This document shows, piece by piece, positions 36,010 through 47,000 of a stretch of DNA of 64,000 nt (positions are counted from its first letter, which is position 1; each line of letters begins with the position of its first letter). The stretch spans positions 1-64,000 of the forward strand of contig JAYJMM010000081.1 of assembly GCA_037349105.1 (NCBI GenBank), in the 5' to 3' direction. A program made the position numbers and the translations under genes. The stretch comes from Limnomonas spitsbergensis (Eukaryota; Chlorophyta; Chlorophyceae; Chlamydomonadales). Below the pieces are notes generated by a model. The model saw only the letters and a program-made list of their open reading frames with translations. It was not told the origin of the DNA and did not search any database.

Positions 36010-36062
36010 GCCGTAATTCATGTTTGTGAAAATAATACGGTCAATTACGGTGTAACATGTAA
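36010..36062 (+). terminator. Putative poly(A) signal region, with CCGTAATT inverted repeat
   Basis: Two TGTAA motifs at 36051-36055 and 36058-36062 lie about 60-70 nt after the stop codon, the usual kind of green-algal poly(A) signal. Just before them CCGTAATT (36011-36018) and AATTACGG (36043-36050) form an 8-bp inverted repeat. Confidence 0.5.
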
Positions 36063-36770
36063 TTGTGCAAAAGTAAGGCCTCTCGCCGTACACGCAATTA
36101 CGGCAATAGGGGTGATGTTTCAGCTCTACCGTTTTCTTTAAATTCACGCTATATGCAGTCGCTATGTTGGCTGCAATGCATGACTAAACTATCTGCCACT
36201 ACCGTAGATTTGATTTGCCTTCCCTCGGGCATCAAGGAAATGTTTCTGCTGATGCCTTGAGGACAAACTGACGACAAACACTCTTAATTTCCGAATTAAA
36301 AGTGGCGTCGACAATCGAAATTAGTAAAGGCATGGATCCCTCAACCCCAAACAATGTTAATTAAAATGGGGGGCAAAGTAACTCTTCGATACAGCTAGAA
36401 CGTCACCCCCTTTGAATTGGGGGATCAAACCAGCCAAACGATCCTTCACCCTTAGTCTATGATGCGCGCCCTAATAGTAGCCAGGCCTTTAGCATGGCCC
36501 AGCGGTGTTTCTTCATTGATACGCGAAACGATCCTCTCTCCCCCCCTGTTTAAGACATCGGCTTCCAAGTTCCTGATCCATACCATAGGATGTTTAAATG
36601 GTGCATACTCGCTGGGCCCTGCTGAACCCTCGGCTGCGAGAGGCTGACAGGTGATGACCAAGCTCATTTCCAGCTACCATGAACACTGGTGGCAGCCTGG
36701 ACAATGGTGCAGCTATTGCACCCTTCTCTGTGAGGTGGCCGAACATGAAACCCGGTGATCGAGATATTGA
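36063..36770. other. 3' spacer, no recognised gene
   Basis: Non-repetitive sequence with open frames of 60-80 codons on both strands near 36452-36833 that match nothing I recognise. They are probably chance frames or transposon debris. Confidence 0.4.
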
Positions 36771-37638
36771 GTCAATGACGTTACACCACTGGGCCATGTT
36801 GCAAAGCTCGGCCGCGTCTGCGTCCAACAACAAGGTCGGAAACTAAAGAGAGAGAGGAAAGAGACCCAATCAAAAACAAAACAATAAGTCATAATCCCGA
36901 ATCCAAGTACCGGAAGCTAAAGACGTCTGGGCCATGCTCAAAAGACTCGGTCGCGTGGGCGTCCCACTGTCAGAAAGGGGGGAAAGGGAGAAAAGAAAAA
37001 CAGGAAATGTGTGTAATGTCATCTTCCAGAGGTGTAATGTCATCTTCCAGAGGGCCCAGAGGTGTAATGTCATTGACTTGCGGTCAACGGATGCCACCAG
37101 CGTCTTACCACGTGATCATTTCCCACCCTCTGGCCGTTTTGTAGCTGATGCTCTTTAACTCTGCATGAGCACCATGATGGAGCCAACGCTGCGAACGAGC
37201 ATGGGGCTCGCTACTTCTTTCGTATATTCCAGCTTATTGATGGAGGTGGAAGTCAATGACATTACACCTCTGGGCCCTGCTCAAAAGGCTCGGCCGCGTG
37301 GGCGCCCAACTGTCTCGCTGGAAGAAAAGAAGCTTGTTGATAAGTTCAAGATGGTTTTGATGAAGCTTTCTCTTCATTTTAAGCAAGAGACTGTGTCCAT
37401 CCACGATTTCCCCCAAAGAGGGCCCACACTTAGACATGATTTTCATTCGACCTAGGCAAAAGCCCCGCATGCATGATTCACAGCGGTCGCCGCGGATGGA
37501 AAGAGCAAGTCAATGACGTTACACCTCTGGGCCATGCTCAAGAATGCTCGGTCGCGTAAGCGCCCAACTGCAGAAAGTGCATGTCAGTAACGTTACACCT
37601 TTGGGCCCGCTCAAAGCTCGGTCGCGTGGGCGCCAGAA
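36771..37638. repeat. Dispersed ~60-bp repeat family between the convergent genes
   Basis: Six copies share GTCAATGACGTTACACCTCT, GGGCC(A/C)TGCTCAA and GCTCGG(T/C)CGCGTGGGCGCCC. Direct copies start near 36771, 36927, 37250, 37507 and 37584; one copy near 37013-37080 is inverted. The inverted copy makes a perfect 28-bp inverted repeat between 37052-37079 and 37250-37277. Read on the minus strand, each full copy supplies a TGTAA motif. Confidence 0.85.
37593..37597 (-). terminator. Candidate poly(A) signal (TGTAA) for TOR
   Basis: This is the first TGTAA on the minus strand downstream of the TOR stop that I found, about 390 nt away, and it is supplied by the ~60-bp repeat. It is a weak inference from motif and position only. 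Confidence 0.3.
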
Positions 37639-37985
37639 AGAGCATGTGACCTCGCATGTTGCCCTTTTGAACACCTTCTTATGTTCTTTTATCTTCCCCG
37701 ACATTCAATCCAGCTCTGATTATGATCAATGCGGTTCTGGGCTCTGCAAAGACCGCCATGCTACCCGTAAAGTGGCCGGACTAGGGTTCTTCCAGTTTCT
37801 GTCCTGAAAAACGCCTTGTTTAGGAAACGGCATAATCGGTGCCGTCAACCCTCTGGTTCAAGGCCTGGCCCAAGGGTTCTACCGAACATATCCGTAAGAG
37901 ACCGGCCGAAGATTCTGCCGAACTCCTCGTTCAGAAATCCAAGCATTCTATGCAGTTTGGACAGAGGTCGTCAGATCTACCAGAT

Positions 37986-38063
37986 CTACCAGAACGGGCA
38001 CCATCCAATGTAGCTTTGACAGAGGTTCTCGTGGCTGAGAGCTTGGCCGATCAAGCGTTGCAC
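37986..38063 (-). CDS. TOR: TOR last exon: FATC C terminus
   Basis: 78 nt including TAG. Acceptor CTGCAG (minus strand), phase 0. It encodes [16 protein letters not shown] then S-Y-I-G-W-C-P-F-W, the invariant end of TOR. The exon is too short to show as an open frame of its own. The two FATC cysteines that form the redox-sensitive disulphide in yeast Tor1 are both present. Confidence 0.95.
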   Translation of the reverse strand: MQRLIGQALSHENLCQSYIGWCPFW

Positions 38064-41000
38064 CTGCAGCACACCACCAAAGAGGCTCAGGCTTGTTAGC
38101 TTCAGTGTCGGCCTTATTGAGAGGGACTTTCAGTGCTGGGAACACAAGCCATGGAAACAACAAGGCAAAACAAATTAATTATTTGGCGATGGAGTCCTCT
38201 CTGATGGAGTCAGGGGAAGAGGAGCCCATGCCGATATCTAAGCACGCGCGGATGACCTTTTTCAAGCAGGGCCCACAGATTTTGCTTTGTACGTTGAAGT
38301 CAGAGATGGTACTACAGATCTGGCACCTAGCTGCACGTGCCGCACTTATAGCAGTCAGACATGGTAGCCAGGATTTAGGGTTCATAATTAAACCTTGAAC
38401 CCTAACACAGATAAGGAAAAGCTAGGATGGCATGCCGCTAGCCATGCTACTTTGCACATTATTCCGTGACTCCCCCCCCCCCTGATACCCCCCCACACAT
38501 GCCGGCCCGCCAAGTGGTCCACCTAAAGCTCATTCCCTCGCCCACATGCCCCCCCCCCTGGTACCCCTCCCCCACATGCCCCCTTCCCCCCCCCTGGTGC
38601 CCCCTCCCCACCTGTGCTGTCACTGTATCGCTCCCCTCACATAATATACCCCTCCCCCACATGCCCCCCCCCCCCCACCCCCTGGTGCCCCCTCCGCTAC
38701 CATATTACTCCCACCTAATGCACCCCCCCCTGATGCCCGCCACCCCCCGTACCGCCACAATAATGCCCCTCCCTCAGCCCCCCTTGTGCTCGCTCCCCAC
38801 CTGTGCCGCCACCGTATCGCTCTCCTTCGCCGAGGTGACCCCCTCCACAGCGGAGTCCTTGCCCAGCAGCTTGTCGCTCATGCGGTTCATCACCTCCACC
38901 GCTCTCGTGTTGAGCACCTCATTAGCATCCCCTGCAAGGAATCGTCGAAAACAAATAAGGTCATTGGTCATCTTGTCATCAACTGATGCTCCTACAGCTC
39001 ATCACCTCCAGCGCTGTGGAGTGGGCAGCATCTACACAATAAGCACGTGAAGCACACAAATACTTGAATAATAATAACCAAGTGTGGTCTGCAGTGTCAC
39101 CTGTCACCACCACCCACCACCCACACATCAGGCCCTAATCCCTCAACCCTAAAAAGCACTCATCATGCCCTTATCCATGAACCCTAAGCCCTAGAGCCCA
39201 TCGATCATGCCCTATAACCTGAAACCTGAGCCCTAGTGCCCACCCATCAGGCCTTTAAACATGAAACCCGAATAACCCACCCATCATGCCCTAAACTCTA
39301 CGCCCTGAACCTTATAACCCACCCACCAGGCCCTGAATCCTACACCCTGAACCCTATAACCCACCCACCAGGCCCTAAATCCTACACTCTGAGCCCTAGA
39401 ACCCACCCATCAGGCCCTGAATCCTACACCCTGAACCCTATAACCCACCCACCAGGCCCTAAATCCTACACCCTGAGCCCTAGAACCCACCCATCAGGCC
39501 CTGAATCCTACACCCTGAACCCTATAACCCACCCACCAGGCCCTAAACCCTACGCCCTGAACCTTAGAACCCACCCATCATGCCCTCAACCCTACACTGA
39601 ACCCTGAACCCTAGACCCCACCCATGAGGGCCGTGTTCTCCCTAATGGTATCGCGGATGTCCCGCAGCTCCTTCTCGCGGATATCGCGGCGGGGTGGGAG
39701 CGGCAACGAGCCGTCACCTCCATTGCCACCCGCCAGGGGGCCGCTGTCAGCCGGGGCCAGCGTGGCACCTCCTCCTACACATGACACCAAGTTCACACTT
39801 TCAGGTGGGACAGTGGGCTATATTTTACAGTGTGGTAGGCAGAAAGAAGAACCCTGCCCCAAACCTAAAACCCTGAACCAACTGCGGTTCAAATCCCAGT
39901 CCCTATCCCAACCAGTTCAGCCTCAGGCGATCGAAAATCTGCAATTCAGCCATCTCCCTTAGTCAACCGCCCGAACTGATGCGCTTCAACCCTCTCCCAA
40001 CCACCCAAACTGTCGCTCTTAAACCCACTCCCAACCTCCCCCAATCGCCGCTGATCAACTCAGACCCAACCACCCCAACCTCCGCTCATCAACCCACGCC
40101 AAACCACCCCCAACTTCCGCTCGTCAACCCACGCCCAACCAACCCAACTTCCGCTCATCAACCCACGCCAAACCACCCCCAACTTCCGCTCTTCAACCCA
40201 CGCCCAACCAACCCAACCGCTCATCAACCCTCTCCCAACCACCCCAGCCGTCACTCATGATCCCTCTCCCAACCATCCCAACCGCCGTTCATTGATCCCC
40301 TGACAACCACCCCCATGTGCCCTCTCCAACCACTCCAAGTGCCGCCCATCAACCCATGCCCAACTATCTCAGCCACCATTCACCAACCCAAGCCTAAGCA
40401 CTCCCCACCTGCCGTCCATGACCCCTCTCCTTACCATCCCAACCACCGTTCGTGAACCCTCTCACAACCACCCCAACCGCCATTGATAACCCTCGCCCAA
40501 CCACCCCAACCGCAGATCATCAGCCCCTCTCAACCGCCCCAACCGCCACTCGTAAAACCCACCAACCACCCCAACCGCCTCAGCCACCGATCCCACCTGA
40601 TGACTCGTTGTCGGTCTTGATCGCCGCCATGTCGCCCCCGCCCGCAATCGCAGCCCCGGCCGCGTCCGCCGTGTTAAGCAGCCGCCAGTTGATGAGCGGG
40701 TCGTGCACAAAGGCCTCGAGCATGGCCGTGACGCTCTCCTTGTTGGAACGGAGCACGCGCATCACATTCTCCGCGGTGTTGCGAAAATTGCCCTCGATGC
40801 CGCTCACCTCCATCGCCTTCACCATCATGCGCGTCAGGCGGAATGGGATCTGCGCACACACAGCAGGGTCTATTATTAGCAATATTTATTATAAATAAAT
40901 TAAAACCTGCAACTCGAACCCTTTGATCAAGATCCTTGGGTTCAGGGTCAAGTCCCTCAACTTTAAAACGCTGAACCTAAACCCTTATTGTTAATCGTAA

Positions 41001-44000
41001 ACCTCCACCCTGGACACAAACCCTGCCCCCCTAACACATTCCCTACACACCTCCTCCACACTTCCATGCACACCGTTTCTGGGCACCTCACCCCTCCCCT
41101 CCTCTTCTCCATTATCCCACGCCTCCTTCTCTTACCCCCCCCACCCCACTCACCTCCTCCTCCCTGTACACCTCCACTGGGAACTTTGCACCTCCCCTCC
41201 TCCCCATTCACCCTCTCTTAACAATCCACACCTTCATGCCTCAATTGATCTTCTCTGGGGACTTGACACGTTTGGGGCCCTTGACACTGAACCCTACACC
41301 CTTGAACCTAAACCCTACACCCTTGAACCTAAACCCTACAATTATCAATTGATCTCGTATGTTCACACGTCCCCCCTCCTCCTCCCAATTCACCTTCTTT
41401 GGCAACTCCATGATCCACACTCCCCCTCCTCCTGCCAATTCACCTTCTTCAAGAACTTCACACCTCCCCTCCCCCCCCTCCTACTCACCTTTTCCGGGAA
41501 CTTCTCTCGGTTCATGCTGGCCTCAAAGCAATCCCCGAAATCGATGTGGAGCAGCTTCCCCGAGTAGCGGTCCAACATCAGATTGGAGGGATGACGGTCG
41601 CCCAGCCCCAGTATGTAACCCACCTGACGGGCAACAGGGGGGTGGGTGGGGTTCAGGGAGGACAATGCAGTCAATAGGGGGAGGGCAGGTGGGAGGGGTG
41701 GCGATCACCCAGCCCCAGGATGTAACCCACCTGGCAGGCAACAGGGGGGGGGGGAGGGGCAATGCAGCCAAGCGGAGTGGCGGGGCCAGGGTGGTCAGAG
41801 GCTCAGCACAGTCAAGATGGGAAGGGCAGGTGGAGGGGTGACGAGTACCCAGCCTCTGACGGGCAACAGGGGGTGGCGGGGGCTCAATGCAGTCAACAGG
41901 GGAACGACATCTCATTCCCCTCATCAACAGCATACAAAAGCGTTGCATCCATGCAGCTAAGAACAGCTTGTTGCCGCTCGGCCCGGCAACGTGAACCCTT
42001 AAACAAGTCCTGAACCCCGAAAGCGAACCCCAAGCCCCCGATGGAAACGCCTACCATAGACATGAACCCGGAAAGCCAACCCAGAACCCTGATCCCAATG
42101 CATGCCCACTCAATGCACGCTCAGCATTTTAGGAAAATATTGTATGCAATTATGCACGCCCACCCAATGCACGCCCGCAAATCCTGAACCCGGGGAGCCA
42201 ACCCAGAACCCTCAATGGAAACGCCTACCATTGACATGACTGCCGTTGAGCGAGTGTACGTGGTCCTTCTGTCCAGCCAGATCTCGCTGCTTCGGCTCTT
42301 GAGCCACAAAACCTGGATCCGGGGAAAGTGGTCAGGGTTCAAGTTTGGGGGTTAGGCATCAGCCTCAAGTTCAACCCTCTCCAACCCACCTCCACTTCCT
42401 CCTCAACCAACTTCCTCAACCTCCCCCATGCCCGCCTCTTCAACCCTCTTCCACTTCCTCCCCAACTAGCTGCCTCTTCCTCCCCCGTGCCCCCCCCCCT
42501 CCCCCTCTCCCCTCTCTCTCCAACCCCCTAATGCAGGTCCTCCCCCTAAAGGAATCTAACATGTGTTCAGCCCCCCCCCCTTCCCCCTCTCCCCTCTCTC
42601 TCCAACCCCCTAATGCAGGTCCTCCCCCTAAAGGACATCAAGGCATGCGTTCGCCCCCCCCCCCCCTTCTTGGGCCCAGTCCCACCTTATGCAGGTCCTC
42701 CCCGCTGGTGGACTCCAGCGCGTGTTCAAACACCTCCACCTTCTGAATCACCATCAGGTGGTCGTAGTCCGGAGCCAGGCCCAGCATCAAACGATGTTCC
42801 CAGTTGAGGGGGATCTTGCGGGAGTCCCTGCCAGGACAAATAAAAAAGGGTGAAGGGTGAAGGGTGAGAGATCTTGCGAGAGTCCCTGACAGGACAAACA
42901 AAAAAGGGTGAAGGATGAAGGGTAAAGAGTGAGGGGTGAGAGATCTTGCGAGAGTCCCTGACAGGAGAAACAAAAAAGGGAGAAGGGTGAAGGGTGAAGG
43001 GTGAGAGATCTTGCGAGAGTCCCAGACAGGACAAACAAAAAAGGGTGAAGGGTGAGAGATCTTGCGGGAGTCTCTTGACGGCACACAATCACAAAGTGTT
43101 AGGGTTTACATATTACATCTTAAAGGAGTGAGCCCAGCATCAAACGATGTTCCCAGTTGAGGGGGATCGTGAGGGAGTCCCTGGAAGGACACAACACATT
43201 GTGTGTGTGTAGTGTGAAGAGGAAGATATCTTGCGTGAGTCTCTAGCGGTAAAATTACAAAGTGTGAATGTGACATGATTCTATATATAGTTCATTCTTG
43301 CAGTAGGCTCTGCCAGTAGAAGTGCAGTTTTTGTTCTTACAGTCCAGCGGGGCATCACATTTGATGCATGGCACTTGGGCCCGTAACCGGGTACATGCAG
43401 TTAAGGAGGACAATGAGTGAGAGGTTATCACGATTCCCATAAAGCATCGTGCATTATAAATGCGCCCTCCCCTTTTAGCAACTCAAACCCCACACTTTTC
43501 AGCAACTCAAACCCCACACTTTTCAGCAACTCAAACCCCACACTTTTCAGCAACTCAAACCCCACACTTTTCAGCAACTCAAACCCCACACTTTTCAGCA
43601 ACTCAAATCCCACTTTTAACTTCCTGCTGTCCACTCAATTGCACTTTGCTTTCCGGGAACTGTGACAAGACTGTCCCACATGTTTTGGCATTTAGGGTTT
43701 AAGGTTAGGGGTTAAAATGGCCCCAAATATGACACCGTGGCAAAATATACGGCTTACAACACGCCTCTGCTCCCTCACCTCACCATTCACATGTCCTCCC
43801 TCATAAAGGCAAACCCTTCACACTTGTACTTCCCCTTTCTCCCTCATGCCCTCCTCACCCACACTCCCTCTCACATGCCCTCCTCACCCACACTCCCTCT
43901 CACATGCCCTCCTCACCCACACTCCCTCTCACATGCCCTCCTCACCCACACTTCCTCTCACATGCCCTCCTCACCCACACTCCCTCTCACATGCCCATCT

Positions 44001-47000
44001 CACCCTAACTCCCTCTCACATGCCCTCCTCACCCACACTCCCTCTCACATGCCCACCTCACCCACACTCCCTCTCACATGCCCACCTCACCCACACTCCC
44101 TCTCACATGCCCTCCTCACCCACACTCTCTCTCACATGCCCTCCTCACCCACACTCCCTCTCACATGCCCTCCTCACCCACACTCCCTCTCACATGCCCT
44201 CCTCACCCACACTCCCTCTCACATGCCCTCCTCACCCACACTCTCTCTCACATGCCCTCCTCACCCACACTCCCTCTCACCTGCCCTCCTCACCCACACT
44301 CCCTCTCACATGCCCTCCTCACCCACACTCCCTCTCACATGCCCCCCTTACCCACACTCCCTCTCACATGCCCACCTCACCCACACTCCCTCTCACATGC
44401 CCACCTCACCCACACTCCCTCTCACATGCCCTCCTCACCCACACTCCCTCTCACATGCCCTCCTCACCCACACTCCCTCTCACATGCCCTCCTCACCCAC
44501 ACTCCCTATCACATGCCCACCTCACCCACACTCCCTCTCACATGCCCTCCTCACCCACACTCCCTCTCACATGCCCTCCTCACCCACACTCTCTCTCACA
44601 TGCCCTCCTCACCCACACTCTCTCTCACATGCCCTCCTCACCCACACTCCCTCTCACATGCCCACCTCACCCACACTCCCTCTCACATGCCCTCCTCACC
44701 CACACTCCCACTCACATGCCCACCTCACCCACACTCCCTCTCATATGCCCTCCTCACCCACACTCCCTCTCACATGCCCTCCTCACCCACACTCCCTCAC
44801 TCATGCCCTCCTCACCCACACTCTCTCTCACATGCCCACCTCACCCACACTCCCTCTCACATGCCCTCCTCACCCACACTCCCTCTCACATGCCCTCCTC
44901 ACCCACACTCCCTCTCACATGCCCTCCTCACCCACACTCCCTCTCATATGCCCTCCTCACCCACACTCCCTCTCACATGCCCTCCTCACCCACACTCCCT
45001 CTCACATGCCCTCCTCACCCACACTCCCTCTCACATGCCCTCCTCACCCACACTCCCTCTCATATGCCCTCCTCACCCACACTCCCTCTCACATGCCCTC
45101 CTCACCCACACTCCCTCTCACATGCCCTCCTCACCCACACTCCCTCTCACATGCCCTCCTCACCCACACTCCCTCTCACATGCCCTTTTCACCGGCCCTC
45201 CCTCTCTCCCTCCTCACCTGTACTCGCGGATGAGTGCGTGCAACGTGTCACAGTTGGGCACCCATCCGATCAGCCCACTGTTTGGGGACAGCGGGATGAC
45301 CGCATATCGCGCGATGGACAGGTCCCGCTCTGAGGTGGTGCGGTCATTGGCCAGCATGGTGTTCACCAATCCAAAGAGCTGCATCACGCGCTCATCCTGA
45401 CGCAGGTCCTCGTGGCCCTTAGGGAGGGAGGAGGGAGGGGGGAGGGGCGGTTTGGTGGGGGGAAAGGGTGAACAGAGTGTAGGGGGGAGAGGAAGGGGGG
45501 CAGGGTTCAGGGGGGAGAGGAAGGGGGGCAGGGCTCAGGGGGGAGAGGAAGGGGGGCAGGGCTCAGGGAGGAGAGGAAGGGGGGCAGGGCTCAGGGAGGA
45601 GAGGAAGGGGGGCAGGGCTCAGGGGGGAGAGGAAGGGGGGCAGGGCTCAGGGAGGAGAGGAAGGGGGGCAGGGCTCAGGGAGGAGAGGAAGGGGGGCAGG
45701 GCTCAGGGGGGAGAGGAAGGGGGGCAGGGCTCAGGGGGGAGAGGAAGGGGGGCAGGGCTCAGGGAGGAGAGGAAGGGGGGCAGGGCTCAGGGAGGAGAGG
45801 AAGGGGGGCAGGGCTCAGGGGGGGGACTTGTTCTTTCGCAGGTCCTTGTGGCCCTTTAGTGGGGAGGGCAGGTTTTGAGGAAAAGGGTGGACATGTTGTG
45901 AGGGGGAGGAAGGGGGGACAGGCCCCGCTCTTAGGTGGTGCAGTGGTGCGGCCGGCATGGTGTTCACCAGGCCTAGTTAAGAATTTAGAATCAAGGGTTT
46001 AGGGTTTAACCCAGCCGAAGAGCTGCATCACGCGCTCGTCCTGTCGCAGGTCCTCGTGGCCTTAAAGGGGGGAGGGAGAGGGGCGGTTTGGTGGGGGAAA
46101 AGGATGAACATAGTGTGGGGAGGGCAGGGTTCAGAGGAAAGGGTGGTCATGTTTTGGGGAGAGGAAGGCGGACAGGCCCTGCTCTGAGGTTGTGCGGTTG
46201 TGCACCCAGCATTGAGGAAGGCAAACAGGCCCTGCTCTGAGGTTGTGCGGTCGTGCACCCAGCATTGAGGAAGGCGGACAGGCCCTGCTCTGAGGTTGTG
46301 CGGTCGTGCACCCAGCATTGAGGAAGGCGGACAGGCCCTGCTCTGAGGTTGTGCGGTCGTGCACCCAGCATTGAGGAAGGCGGACAGGCCCTGCTCTGAG
46401 GTTATGCGGTCGTGCACCCAGCATTGAGGAAGGCGGACAGGCCCTGCTCTGAGGTTGTGCGGTCGTGCACCCAGCATTGAGGAAGGCGGACAGGCCCTGC
46501 TCTGAGGTTGTGCGGTCGTGCACCCAGCATTGAGGAAGGCGAACAGGCCCTGCTCTGAGGTTGTGCGGTCGTGCACCCAGCATTGTGTCCATCAAGTTCC
46601 ATTTCTTAATGCTCACAGGACCGCCGTTGGCAGGACACTAAGCAGCCACCACTTGAGGCGGATGGCGAACAAACACCCGGCCTGAAGCTGCACAGCACGG
46701 CTGGTGGTACCGGCAGCTAGCACCTTGCTGCAGCAGGTACCTAGCTACACCAGACACCAACTTCTGCCGGCTGTGAAGTTCCTAAATGGTAGCTGAAAGG
46801 TAGCTGAATACTAGCTGAATACTAGCTGAATGGTAGCTAGACGGTAGCTGAAATATGGCTGAATTCTAGCTAAATGGTAGGTGAAACACCCGATATTGCA
46901 AACAGCACAGCACGTACCTTAAAGGAACATGGTAGCTAAATGGTAGCTGAATGGTGGCTGAATGCACTGCACATACCTTGTGCAGGAACATGTATTCTGC

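Noticed and set aside
36452..36833. A small gene on the minus strand near 36.5-36.8 kb
   Set aside because: Two overlapping frames of 71 and 79 codons show no recognisable motif, and no splice or start evidence was found.
41646..41960. Separate small gene around 41646-42013 on the plus strand
   Set aside because: The sequence is intron filler with copies of the TOR catalytic-loop exon edge, and the frames run opposite to TOR.
43737..45400. Three overlapping 440-498-codon Ser/Pro/His-rich frames on the plus strand
   Set aside because: They are the 27-bp array read in its three frames, inside a TOR intron and opposite to TOR.
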